A stretch of DNA of 43,278 bases, taken from Prevotella sp. (GTDB lineage: Bacteria; Bacteroidota; Bacteroidia; Bacteroidales; Bacteroidaceae). Positions within the stretch are counted from its first letter, which is position 1; every line of letters begins with the position of its first letter. Made by a program: the position numbers and the translations under genes. Under the pieces are notes generated by a model. That model was not told the origin of the DNA. It did no database searches and saw only the letters and a list, made by a program, of their open reading frames with translations. Positions 34,023 through 42,279 of the stretch are shown piece by piece. The stretch lies in NCBI GenBank assembly GCA_024680755.1, contig JAILBT010000009.1, forward strand, positions 1 to 43,278, written 5' to 3'.

Positions 34023-35828
34023 ATGAATTCTCCGGCCAAGGGGCTATTACCCATCTTGTTGTGTCTTCTCCTTTCGTCAGTGCCTGTCCTGGCCCAGCAG
34101 AAGCTCACTTTTGCTGTGATATCGTTCGAGCAGTCACTTAACGAACTCACGGCACAGAACCCTCAGTATGAACGGCGCGACGGCGGCGGCGACCGCTACG
34201 CCATTGTCAGGGTGAAGACCACTTCGCCCGACGACGACCTGCGGGAGTATCAGTTCAACTTCGGACTGCTGAAGCACATCGTCGGTGGGATGCACGACGA
34301 CGAGCTGTGGGTCTATGTGCAGCGCAACGCCAAGTCGGTCACCATCAGCCGTAAGGGTTACGCTACCATCAAGCAGTACGACCTGCGCACCACCATCCAG
34401 CCAGGCTGTACCTACGTCATGCAGCTTTCGCCGGAGGCTGCCCCCGTCTCCCTGCAGACTGTCAAGTTCAACGTGGTGCCGGCCGATGCCAAGGCGGTAG
34501 TGACGGTGCAGAGCGACCAGAAGGGTGCACAGACAGAGCGGCTGGACAGCGTGGACCCCAGCGGTGCCATTGCCAAGTCGTTGCCACTCGGCACCTACAC
34601 CTACACCATCATGGCCCCCGACTACAAGCCGTACGAGAGGCGGCTCCTGCTCAACGAGCCCAACCAGACGCTGGTGGAGAAGGTGGTGCTCGAGCCCGAC
34701 TTTGCCGAGATGACGCTGCGCGCAACACCAGAGGCCGACATCTACGTCAACGGCGAGTTGCACGGCCGCGGCACCTGGGCCGGACGCATGAAGTCGGGCA
34801 CCTACGAGGTGGAGTGCAGGCAGCAGAGGCACAAGCCGAGTGCGCTCACGCTCACCGTGCGGGCCGGCGAGCCGCGCACCGTCAACCTGCCTACCCCCAC
34901 GCCCATCACCGGCACCCTGAACGTCACCTCACGGCCGTTAGGCGCCACCATCACCATCGATGGCAAGGGCTACGGGCAGACCCCCAAGAGCATTGAGCAG
35001 CTGCCCATCGGTCAGCACCGTCTCACGCTGGCCAGAGCCAACTATACCACTGAGCAGCGCGACTTCGAGATCAAGGAGAATGAGACCACCGAGGTTGACG
35101 TCACCCTTAACGACATAGCCCGCATGACCATTGCCTCCTCGCCCTCAGGCGCACAGCTCTCCATCGACGGCAAGGCGGTGGGCCAGACACCCTACTCGGC
35201 CGACATGGCCTCGGGCGACTATCAGCTGCGGCTCGCCTACAAGGGCTACCGCGACTTTTCGGCACGCGTACACCTGGACAGCAGCCAGCCCGCCACCACC
35301 ATCACCCTGCGCCGCCAGCACCTGCGCCCTACGGGCGGCTACCTGTCTGTACAGGCCCAGAGGGGGCAGCTCATGGCGGCGGGCGGAGCCGTGGGGGCCT
35401 ACATATATAATGTTAATGTGGAGGCTACATACCTCATGGGGCTCTCCAACAGCGGCGACATCTACTGGAACAGCACCGCCGACGGCGAGCGGCCGCGGCT
35501 GCTCTGCTATAAGCCCACGGTCATGGGGCTGCGCCTGGGCTACGGCATCATCCTGGGCACACGCGCCCGCCTCACGCCGCAGGCAGGCATGAGTGCCGTG
35601 CAGCTGAAGAGCAACGACGGCTCGTCAAAGGGCTCGGCCACAGCCGCAACGGTCGGCCTGCGGGCCGACTACGCCGTTCTCTCACACATGGCGCTCTTCG
35701 CCGCCCCCGAAATGTCGGTGGCCCTTAGCAAGAGCGACGTCTTCAGCCAGCTGGCCGACGTCTCATCAAAGATAAAGGCCTGGGGCACCGGCTTCAACCT
35801 CCGTGCCGGGCTGATGGTTTACTTCTAA
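34023..35828 (+). CDS. Exported PEGA-repeat protein with C-terminal barrel-like domain
   Basis: A 601-residue protein with signal peptide MNSPAKGLLPILLCLLLSSV, VLAQ. Residues about 25-140 start with LTFAVISFEQSLNEL and bind nothing recognisable. At least three PEGA-type beta domains follow: MTLRATPEADIYVNGELHGR, GTLNVTSRPLGATITIDGKG and MTIASSPSGAQLSIDGKAVG. The C-terminal 170 residues (LSVQAQRGQLM...MGLRLGYGIILG...GTGFNLRAGLMVYF) alternate like a small outer-membrane barrel and end in an aromatic residue. PEGA domains are common in surface and cell-wall proteins. It is first of a same-strand series with the BACON and fimbrillin-like genes. Confidence 0.8.
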   Translation: MNSPAKGLLPILLCLLLSSVPVLAQQKLTFAVISFEQSLNELTAQNPQYERRDGGGDRYAIVRVKTTSPDDDLREYQFNFGLLKHIVGGMHDDELWVYVQRNAKSVTISRKGYATIKQYDLRTTIQPGCTYVMQLSPEAAPVSLQTVKFNVVPADAKAVVTVQSDQKGAQTERLDSVDPSGAIAKSLPLGTYTYTIMAPDYKPYERRLLLNEPNQTLVEKVVLEPDFAEMTLRATPEADIYVNGELHGRGTWAGRMKSGTYEVECRQQRHKPSALTLTVRAGEPRTVNLPTPTPITGTLNVTSRPLGATITIDGKGYGQTPKSIEQLPIGQHRLTLARANYTTEQRDFEIKENETTEVDVTLNDIARMTIASSPSGAQLSIDGKAVGQTPYSADMASGDYQLRLAYKGYRDFSARVHLDSSQPATTITLRRQHLRPTGGYLSVQAQRGQLMAAGGAVGAYIYNVNVEATYLMGLSNSGDIYWNSTADGERPRLLCYKPTVMGLRLGYGIILGTRARLTPQAGMSAVQLKSNDGSSKGSATAATVGLRADYAVLSHMALFAAPEMSVALSKSDVFSQLADVSSKIKAWGTGFNLRAGLMVYF

Positions 35829-35836
35829 GGCATATA

Positions 35837-35855
35837 ATTTTCAAGGTTTGAAAAT
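35837..35855 (+). terminator. Small hairpin after the PEGA gene
   Basis: ATTTTCAA-GGT-TTGAAAAT is a perfect 8-bp palindrome starting nine bases after the stop. It is AT-rich and not followed by a T run, so it is a weak terminator at best; the BACON gene begins 132 bases later without an obvious promoter. Confidence 0.4.
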
Positions 35856-35987
35856 ATGGACGGACGACCAGATCGCGAACTGCAGAATCGTGTTACTAAA
35901 AGGCAATAGATTAATCAAACCCCAAATGCCCACTAAAGGGTGGGAAACTTCAGTAAAATAAGTGGTTAACCGTAAACAACAGCGAAG

Positions 35988-38090
35988 ATGAAACATACCG
36001 TGCCCATGCGAATATCATACCTTCTCGCCCCCACTGTTTCTCTTTTTTCAGTCTCTCTGGCTTCTGCGTTGCTCCTTGCCTGTCAGGACGGCAACGACTT
36101 CAGCCAGAGCTACACACCCTCGCTCGAGGCACACTACCTGCACCTGCCCGCCAACACGATAGCCATGCCGGCCAGCGGAGAGGCAAAGAAGCTGCAGGTG
36201 GAGGCACAGGACACTCCCTGGCAGTTCTCGGGCATGGCCTCATGGCTCAACATCGACCCCGCCACGGGGAGCGGAAACAGCACCTCTACCGTCACGGCCA
36301 CCGAGAACACGTCGGCCGACACGGTGCGCACCAGCACCGTGCTCTTTGCCTCGACACTCAACACCTACCCCTACAGCAACAGGCTGACCGTGACGCAGGA
36401 CAAGGCCACGCCCCACATCACGCCGAGCACCGGCGCGCTCACCTTCAGCCAGGGGGCGGCAACGCAGCAGTTCACCGTCGCGGCCAACGTGACGTGGACA
36501 CTCGAGACACCTGCCGCGGCGTGGCTCACCCTCAGGCGCGATGGCAACACCGTCACAGTGGCCGTAGCGGAGAACCAGAGCCTCACCCCACGCGAGGCTA
36601 CGCTCTACCTTGCCGGCGGCGCTGTCAGGACATCGGTGACGGTGACCCAGCAGGGGGCCGCCCAGCCCGTGGTGAGCGACGAGTCGCTGCTGTTTCAGAA
36701 CAACGGCGGCACGGCCCGCATCAACCTCACTACCGAGGTGGCTTGGACGGCTACCATCTCTGACGGTGCCACAGCCTGGCTCACCGTCGGCCCCACCGAG
36801 GGGCAGGCCGGCACCACGGCCCTCGTCGTGCAGGCCATGCCCAACGCCACCACCGACGTGCGCAGCGGCCACGTCTATGTACTGTTCGGACAGAACCGCG
36901 TGCTCGACATACCGGTGGAGCAACAGGCCAGCTACCTGCGTCTTACGGGCCAGCTGCGCTCCTTCGCCGCCGCCGCCGAGAGCCAGCAGCTGACGGTGGA
37001 GGGCAACAGCTCGTGGCAGCTGACAGAGAAGCCCGCCTGGCTCACCGTCAGCCCCACCGCGGCCGACGGCAGCGCCACGCTGACGCTGACAGCCGCCGAC
37101 AACTGGAGCCTCAGCCAGCGCAGCGGCGTGCTGCGCATAGGGCGCGAGGGCACCACCCTGGCAGCCGAGCTGACCGTCACACAGCAGGGCCGCCACTTCG
37201 ACGACCTCATCTCGTCGCTCTCCTTCACCGACCAGGCGGGCACGCAGACCGTGGAGCTGAGCACCGACGGACAGTGGACGGCCACCACCTCCGACCCGTC
37301 GTGGCTCGGCGTCGCTCCCGCCTCGGGCACGGGCAACACCCTGCTGACAGTAACGGTGGCAGAGAACAACACCGACGGAGAGCGCGACGGCTTCGTCACC
37401 GTCAGCGTTGACGGCACCGCGAAGACCATCGCCGTGACACAGCAGGGCAAGTACTTCACCATCGCCCCCACTGACCTGGCCGAGCTGCCCTCCACGGGCG
37501 GCACCCACTCGCTCCACATCGCAACCAACGAGGCATGGACGTCACAGAGCAGCTCCACATGGATGGTCGTCTCGGCACGGCAGGGACAGGGCGACATCGA
37601 CGTCACGCTGACCGCCCCCGACAACGCGTCGGCACAGGCACGGCGCGACACCACCACCTTCGCACCGCAGCACCTGCAGCCCGTGCGCGTCGTCACGCGG
37701 CAGGCGGCACGCTACCTCACCCTCGGCACCGACGCGCTCACCTTCACCGGCAGGGCCGCCACGCAGCAGGTCGGCGTGCAGACTGACGGCACCTTCACCG
37801 CCACGAGCAGCGACACTGACTGGTGCACCGTAGGCTGTGAGCAGGGCTCGGTAGCCATAGCCGTGACAGAGAACAGCGGCAGCACCGAGCGCGAAGCCAC
37901 CGTCACCGTCAGCATGACAGGACTGCGCGCGGGCGAGACCCTGAGCCGCCACATACGCGTCAGCCAGCGGCCCCTCGGCATCGCGGCCAACCTCGACGGC
38001 TATGGCGACGAGCAGCAGTGGGACATCTACGTCGGCACCGACTTCACCGTTACCGTCACCCCCTACGGCTCAGAGCAGTCGTGGGACTGA
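35988..38090 (+). CDS. Multi-BACON-domain surface lipoprotein
   Basis: A 700-residue protein with a signal peptide ending in a lipobox (SLASALLLAC), so probably lipidated and surface exposed. The rest is about seven repeats of roughly 85 residues. Each has the BACON pattern of strands: WTATxSDxxAWLTVxPxxGxG, then LTVTVAENxxxxERxGxVTV, then IxVTQQG. VTQQG occurs after most units. BACON domains are bacterial Ig-like modules that often accompany carbohydrate-active proteins and may bind glycans or mucin. No catalytic domain is present. The protein ends after the last domain with a short acidic tail. It lies between the PEGA and fimbrillin-like genes. Confidence 0.85.
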   Translation: MKHTVPMRISYLLAPTVSLFSVSLASALLLACQDGNDFSQSYTPSLEAHYLHLPANTIAMPASGEAKKLQVEAQDTPWQFSGMASWLNIDPATGSGNSTSTVTATENTSADTVRTSTVLFASTLNTYPYSNRLTVTQDKATPHITPSTGALTFSQGAATQQFTVAANVTWTLETPAAAWLTLRRDGNTVTVAVAENQSLTPREATLYLAGGAVRTSVTVTQQGAAQPVVSDESLLFQNNGGTARINLTTEVAWTATISDGATAWLTVGPTEGQAGTTALVVQAMPNATTDVRSGHVYVLFGQNRVLDIPVEQQASYLRLTGQLRSFAAAAESQQLTVEGNSSWQLTEKPAWLTVSPTAADGSATLTLTAADNWSLSQRSGVLRIGREGTTLAAELTVTQQGRHFDDLISSLSFTDQAGTQTVELSTDGQWTATTSDPSWLGVAPASGTGNTLLTVTVAENNTDGERDGFVTVSVDGTAKTIAVTQQGKYFTIAPTDLAELPSTGGTHSLHIATNEAWTSQSSSTWMVVSARQGQGDIDVTLTAPDNASAQARRDTTTFAPQHLQPVRVVTRQAARYLTLGTDALTFTGRAATQQVGVQTDGTFTATSSDTDWCTVGCEQGSVAIAVTENSGSTEREATVTVSMTGLRAGETLSRHIRVSQRPLGIAANLDGYGDEQQWDIYVGTDFTVTVTPYGSEQSWD

Positions 38091-38159
38091 AGTGAAAAAA
38101 GAGTAAAGCCTGAAATATAGAAACGTTGAGTAAAAGTTTGTCTTAACCATCTGCTATCC

Positions 38160-38948
38160 ATGAACAAGTCCTTCCTCCTCACCCCCTTACTCCCATTGCT
38201 GACGGCCTGCACATCCGACGAGCAGCCCCTGACCTCACGCCCTGAGACGCCTGTGGCCGAGCTGTCGGCCCCGATGACCATGCACCTGCAGGTCATCGGC
38301 TTCGACGACAGCCAGACGCGTGCCTCCACTGCCCACCAGTGGACAGACGGCGCCATGCTCTACCTGCATTTCTACAACGGCCAGAAGCACTTCCGCGGCA
38401 CCGCTACCTACAGCGCCGACGACGACAGCTGGACATGCACACGCGCCGGCGAGCTGGCCGCCGCCGACCGCTGCGAGGCATACTACTTCGAAGGGGCCTC
38501 AACCGACAACGTGCGCAGCGTCAGCCTTACGCCGGCCAACGCCGTCTATGCCGACCAGCAGGCGACCTACACCTACGAGGAAGGCACCGTCGAGCTCCTG
38601 GCCACCCTGCACCCGCTGACCGCACGCCTCCGGTTAAAAGGCACGCCCGGCCTGGGCGCCTCGCTCTCCGGCGTGTTACACTACACCGGCTACAACGCCG
38701 ATACCAACACCCTCGGCACAGCCACAACGGCCGTCAGCGCGCAGGTGGCAGCCGACGGCTTCACCGGCTACCAGCATCTACTCTTCGCCGACACCGACAC
38801 ACGCCGTCTCTCGCTAACCAACAGCGCCGACGGCAGCAACGTCAACTTCAGCCTCTCCTTCCCCGAAGGGGTGCTATCACCCGGCACCACCGGCTACATC
38901 ACCATACCAACCCTCGCCACCAACCGGGGGTGGGAGGTGAACTACTGA
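38160..38948 (+). CDS. Fimbrillin-like surface lipoprotein
   Basis: A 262-residue protein with a lipobox at Cys17 (LLPLLTAC). After a Thr/Pro-rich stretch, QTRAS and W.DGAMLYLHFYNG match the fimbrillin/Mfa-type shaft proteins of Bacteroidales, where a conserved TR near the N-terminus marks the processing region. Conserved later segments are VSLTPANAVYADQQATYTYE and TGYITIPTLATN. It is a close paralogue of the N-terminal 260 residues of the next gene. Minor fimbrial subunits or related adhesins are the likely role. Confidence 0.75.
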   Translation: MNKSFLLTPLLPLLTACTSDEQPLTSRPETPVAELSAPMTMHLQVIGFDDSQTRASTAHQWTDGAMLYLHFYNGQKHFRGTATYSADDDSWTCTRAGELAAADRCEAYYFEGASTDNVRSVSLTPANAVYADQQATYTYEEGTVELLATLHPLTARLRLKGTPGLGASLSGVLHYTGYNADTNTLGTATTAVSAQVAADGFTGYQHLLFADTDTRRLSLTNSADGSNVNFSLSFPEGVLSPGTTGYITIPTLATNRGWEVNY

Positions 38949-38979
38949 TAACACACCTGCAACACATCGAACGTACAAC

Positions 38980-40680
38980 ATGAAAAAGATATACCTGTTC
39001 CTTGCCGCAGCATTGCTGACGGCCTGCACCACCGAGCTGCAGCAGGACGAGAGCTCAGCGCCCCGGCACCATGCACGGCTGGAGCTGCAGCCGCGCATAG
39101 TCTGCTTCGCCGAGAACGAAGGCCAGGGCACCACCCGCGCCGATGCCGGCTGGACGTGGCCCGACGGTGCCGTCATCTACATGCAGTACTACAACGGCAC
39201 TGAGCGCATCACCGGCCATGCCATCTACAATGCCGCCGAGGCGTCGTGGGAGGGATACTTCAACGGTCAGCTCGCTGCCAGCGGCCGCTGCGAGCTCTAC
39301 CACCTCGAGGGGGCAGCCGTCAACGGCACGGGCGCAACGGCAGACAGGCCCCTGCAGCATGTCAGCCTCACACCTGCCAACGCCGTCTATGCCGACCGCG
39401 AGGCCACCTACGCCCTGGGGCAGGGCACCGTCAGGGTGCAGGCCGCCCTAAAGCCCCTCACCGCACGACTGCGCATGAAGGGCAGCCGGGGCCTGACGGC
39501 CGAGGTCTATGGACTGACGCGCTACACCGCCTACGACGCCGAGCAGGACACTCTCAGTGCCGACACCACGGCCCTCACGGTCAGCATCGGCAACGACGGC
39601 TACAGCACCCGTCAGCACGTGCTCTTCACCCACCCCGACACGCGGCAGCTCAGCCTGATCAACAACCAGGACGACGACCTGCTCTTCACCCGCAGATTCA
39701 GCACGCAGGTGCTCACCGCCGGCACTGCCGGCTACATCACCATCCCCACAGCGGCCACCAACACCGGCTGGGAAGAGCGAGAGAAAGACAAGGTCAGTGC
39801 CTCGCCCACCACGCTCACCTTCGCCTGGGATGAAACCACGGCGCAGACCGTCAGCGTAAGCTCCAACGGCGCGTGGACGGCCACCACCACCGCCTCGTGG
39901 CTGACCGTCGGCGGCGGCTCGGGCACGGCGGACGGCAGCTTCACCGTGCGACCCAACAGCAACAAAACCGGCAGCACCGCCCGCACGGCCACCGTCACCG
40001 TCAGCTGCGGCACCGCAACACCCGTTACCATCAGCGTGACGCAGAATACAAAAACGACAGAAGGCTATGACAATGGCCATGCATGGGTGGACCTCGGCCT
40101 CTCAGTCCGCTGGGCCACGATGAACGTGGGCGCGTCTTCCGCTACCGACTATGGCGACTATTATGCCTGGGGCGAAACAACGACAAAAAGCAGCTATTTA
40201 TGGAGAACATACAAGTACTGTAATGGAAGCTATTCGACGTTGACAAAGTACAACAACTCATCCTCATACGGTACCGTTGACAACAAGACCACTCTTGAAC
40301 CCGCCGACGATGTGGCCCATGTGAAATGGGGAGGCAACTGGCGCATGCCTACCTACAGCGAATTGTTAGAACTGTACGACAATTGTGACAGGACATGGTA
40401 TGAAGAAGGCAACACGGAGTTTGGCGGAGTGGCTGGCTGGAAGGTGACCAGCAAGAAAGACGGCTACACCGACAAGTACATCTTCCTCCCCGCTGCGGGC
40501 TTTCGGGCCGACACGGTCCTCGACTGCGCAGGCTCGGACGGCTACTACTGGTCGTCATCGCTCAACGAGGCGGACCCGAACAGCGCCCACGACCTCTACT
40601 TCTACAGCAGCGGCCACGGCCTGAGCTACGGCAGCCACCGCTGCTACGGTTATAGTGTGCGTCCTGTCTCAGAACAATAA
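38980..40680 (+). CDS. Fimbrillin-like / BACON / FISUMP-domain surface lipoprotein
   Basis: A 566-residue lipoprotein (Cys16, LAAALLTAC) with three parts. Residues about 17-262 are fimbrillin-like, closely paralogous to the upstream gene (W.DGAVIYMQYYNG; VSLTPANAVYADREATYALG; AGYITIPTAATN). Residues about 268-362 form one BACON domain (VSASPTTLTFAWDET; WLTVGGGSGT; TISVTQN). Residues about 366-566 are a Fibrobacter-type major paralogous domain (FISUMP): HAWVDLGLSVRWATMNVG, YYAWGET, WRMPTYSELLEL, FLPAAGFR, YYWSSSL and a terminal GYSVRPV, which resembles a C-type-lectin-like fold. The last part appears less GC-rich than the rest, suggesting domain acquisition. Some proteins with this ending are targets of diversity-generating retroelements, but no reverse transcriptase is in the window. 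Confidence 0.82.
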   Translation: MKKIYLFLAAALLTACTTELQQDESSAPRHHARLELQPRIVCFAENEGQGTTRADAGWTWPDGAVIYMQYYNGTERITGHAIYNAAEASWEGYFNGQLAASGRCELYHLEGAAVNGTGATADRPLQHVSLTPANAVYADREATYALGQGTVRVQAALKPLTARLRMKGSRGLTAEVYGLTRYTAYDAEQDTLSADTTALTVSIGNDGYSTRQHVLFTHPDTRQLSLINNQDDDLLFTRRFSTQVLTAGTAGYITIPTAATNTGWEEREKDKVSASPTTLTFAWDETTAQTVSVSSNGAWTATTTASWLTVGGGSGTADGSFTVRPNSNKTGSTARTATVTVSCGTATPVTISVTQNTKTTEGYDNGHAWVDLGLSVRWATMNVGASSATDYGDYYAWGETTTKSSYLWRTYKYCNGSYSTLTKYNNSSSYGTVDNKTTLEPADDVAHVKWGGNWRMPTYSELLELYDNCDRTWYEEGNTEFGGVAGWKVTSKKDGYTDKYIFLPAAGFRADTVLDCAGSDGYYWSSSLNEADPNSAHDLYFYSSGHGLSYGSHRCYGYSVRPVSEQ

Positions 40681-40804
40681 TTTAATTATTCAATTTATTC
40701 AATCTATTTAATTTATTCAAAATATTTAAGATTTAATTATTCATTGACCCGTAGCCGCATGGCCCCCTCCGGCCGAAAGCCGGAAAATTTTTCAGAAAAA
40801 AAAG

Positions 40805-40969
40805 GACTTAACGGAAAAACTAAACATCGACAAGCAGACGGTGCCCGGCTCGCTGGTGTTCTTTGTCGAAGGGAGTTTCTATTCGGGCTATGAACGCACT
40901 GCCTTCCTGTCTGCGCGCCTGCTGCCATTTGTTACTCTTTATATTTTTTCGACCGATGACGATACTTGA
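40805..40969 (+). pseudogene. Short decayed coding fragment
   Basis: An uninterrupted frame of 54 codons without any start codon reads DLTEKLNIDKQTVPGSLVFF and ends FSTDDDT at TGA 40967-40969. Its composition (VEGSFYSGYERTAFLSARLL) is protein-like and unlike the AT-rich spacer around it. No promoter or ribosome site precedes it. I do not recognise the parent gene. It may be a remnant of a deleted gene, which would fit the position at the edge between the surface cluster and the toxin modules. Confidence 0.35.
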
Positions 40970-40983
40970 GACTAAACGGATAT

Positions 40984-41018
40984 AAAAAACGCCGAGGCTC
41001 CTTGCGGATGTCTCGGCG
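40984..41018 (-). terminator. Intrinsic terminator of the VapBC-like operon
   Basis: On the minus strand CGCCGAG (41018-41012) pairs with CTCGGCG (40996-40990), with TCC-GCAA-GGA inside, and TTTTTTATA follows. It begins about 30 bases after the PIN gene stop. Confidence 0.85.
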
Positions 41019-41047
41019 GATATTTTCGATGAAGAATAGGGGCAATG

Positions 41048-41464
41048 TCAGTACTCGATGAGGTCGAGGCCCTGTGCGCGATAGAAGGGGAACTTCTCAT
41101 CGCTTGACAGCAGGGGCAGACGCTCGGTGATGGCGTGGGCGATAATCATGTGGTCGCTCGGATCGCGGTGGTCCTGTCCGAAGTTCAGGTGCAGACGGCT
41201 GTAGGCATAGCCTACGTCGGGGCGCACGGGCAGGAATTCGATGTTCAGTTCGTCCTCCACAGTTCTGAGCACATCCTCCGATGTCTTCCAATAGCGGTTG
41301 AGCAACTTCTTGTTGTTGAAGTGTACCACCAGTTCGCGCATCGACTCAACACTGGCGAAGAACTGATTACTGCGGTCGCTCAACAAATCGCTCACTCCAG
41401 GCTCCATGTTTGCTGCGTCGGTCAGCAGGTCGATGATGATGCAGGTGTCGAGCATCAGTCTCAT
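41048..41464 (-). CDS. PIN-domain toxin, VapC-like
   Basis: A 138-residue PIN-domain ribonuclease of the type II toxin class. The acidic residues that bind metal are in place: D6 (MLDTCIIIDLL), E44 (ESMREL), D101 and D104 (HRDPSDHMIIAHAI), and D122 (LLSSDEKF). VapC toxins cleave tRNA or rRNA when the antitoxin is lost. The start ATG overlaps the stop of the upstream antitoxin, as is typical. The gene ends at a terminator. Target RNA is unknown. Confidence 0.88.
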   Translation of the reverse strand: MRLMLDTCIIIDLLTDAANMEPGVSDLLSDRSNQFFASVESMRELVVHFNNKKLLNRYWKTSEDVLRTVEDELNIEFLPVRPDVGYAYSRLHLNFGQDHRDPSDHMIIAHAITERLPLLSSDEKFPFYRAQGLDLIEY

Positions 41465-41619
41465 GGGCGTATGATTCTTTGTCCGTCCTTGTAGCTCTTA
41501 CACTGCTTCTGCAGTTCTGGGTCGAGCACTTCAATCATCCACTTGTGAGACAAAGCCCACTCCATTGTTCTTGAAATCCGCTTCTTCGGGGCGGTCGTTG
41601 TTGTCGTCGTTGCTTCCAT
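41461..41619 (-). CDS. Antitoxin of the VapC-like toxin
   Basis: Start ATG 41619 gives 52 residues: METATT-like Thr-rich N-terminus (MEATTTTTTAPKK), then RISRTMEWALSHKWMIEVLD and a basic tail. An upstream in-frame ATG at 41658 lies too close to the predicted transcription start. The size, order and four-base overlap with the PIN gene fit an antitoxin. No named DNA-binding fold is recognised. The promoter carries a perfect palindrome suited to autoregulation. Confidence 0.75.
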   Translation of the reverse strand: MEATTTTTTAPKKRISRTMEWALSHKWMIEVLDPELQKQCKSYKDGQRIIRP

Positions 41620-41647
41620 CTTCTTCGTTATTTTGAATTTGACGGTG

Positions 41648-41682
41648 CAAATATACAACTTTTCTGCGAGATTATCGCAGAA
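41648..41682 (-). promoter_or_regulatory. Promoter and palindromic operator of the VapBC-like pair
   Basis: TATATTTG (41655-41648, minus) is a -7 box. Immediately upstream is the perfect palindrome TTCTGCGA-GATTA-TCGCAGAA (41662-41682), covering where the -33 box would be. That position fits repression by the antitoxin-toxin complex. Confidence 0.7.
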
Positions 41683-41905
41683 TCACTCAGAAAATTGTCA
41701 ACTGTCAACTATCAACTGGCAATTGGCAAAAATATCCGTTTGTCTCAGTATGTCAAAGATCGACGAGCCGAGGGCAATGTAGCTTGCTCCAATTGCTGAG
41801 GCGAGAATGATCTTCGAGCGTTAGCTCAAAGAACGATTTACCTATACCATCTACCCAACATCTCTCCGCTGTCGCGGCTAAACATGAGACAGGCAGACAA
41901 AAGCA

Positions 41906-41943
41906 ATCCGCCGAGGCTCTCTGGATAGAGAATCTCGGCGGAT
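41906..41943 (-). terminator. Terminator-like hairpin after the small membrane-protein frame
   Basis: On the minus strand ATCCGCCGAG (41943-41934) pairs perfectly with CTCGGCGGAT (41915-41906). TCTCT-ATCC-AGAGA folds inside, and TTGCTTTTG follows. Its CCGCCGAG core equals that of the terminator at 40984-41018. Confidence 0.65.
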
Positions 41944-41962
41944 AAAATGCGTAAGGGGGGAA

Positions 41963-42073
41963 TTACAGCATCCCGTTTACTCTAAGCCAGTGCTTGCATT
42001 TCGGCGTGAGGCAGTAGAGCAGAAATAGAGCGCAGGGCACTCCGATAACCGCTAAAACCAAATAAGCTCCCAT
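41963..42073 (-). CDS. Small membrane protein (36 residues)
   Basis: ATG 42073 opens a 36-codon frame: MGAYLVLAVIGVPCALFLLY, then CLTPKCKHWLRVNGML. It is one hydrophobic helix followed by a basic, Trp-containing tail, like many single-pass small proteins. An AAGGAAAC ribosome-site-like stretch precedes it. The frame ends before a terminator-like hairpin. Its start is two bases after the stop of another short hydrophobic frame, which suggests coupling. Function is unknown. Confidence 0.6.
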   Translation of the reverse strand: MGAYLVLAVIGVPCALFLLYCLTPKCKHWLRVNGML

Positions 42074-42075
42074 AG

Positions 42076-42135
42076 TCAGTTTCCTTTCTTCTTATTTGTT
42101 AATATTAATCCAACTGTCAGTGCAATGATGGCCAC
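42076..42135 (-). CDS. Possible very short hydrophobic frame upstream of the 36-residue protein
   Basis: The minus-strand frame reads SIVVAIIALTVGLILTNKKKGN and stops at TGA 42078-42076, two bases before ATG 42073. The only plausible start codon is GTG 42135, giving 19 residues; the open frame itself extends further up to a stop without ATG. The helix plus Lys-rich tail resembles a small membrane peptide. Evidence is limited to hydrophobicity and spacing. Confidence 0.3.
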   Translation of the reverse strand: MAIIALTVGLILTNKKKGN

Positions 42136-42279
42136 GACGATGCTCCATCGGTTCGGCAGAGTTCAAACACGTTTGGCTCTGCTCTCGCTTAATCGTTGCT
42201 TTAACTCTCCGAGGTGGGGCATAATTGCTACTCGTTTTAATGTGGGAAGTAGTTTGAAAGGGGTGTTACATTTATATAT

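Noticed and set aside
36240..37517. 425-residue minus-strand reading frame
   Set aside because: It is a shadow of the BACON repeats; its repetitive composition mirrors theirs and it has no promoter.
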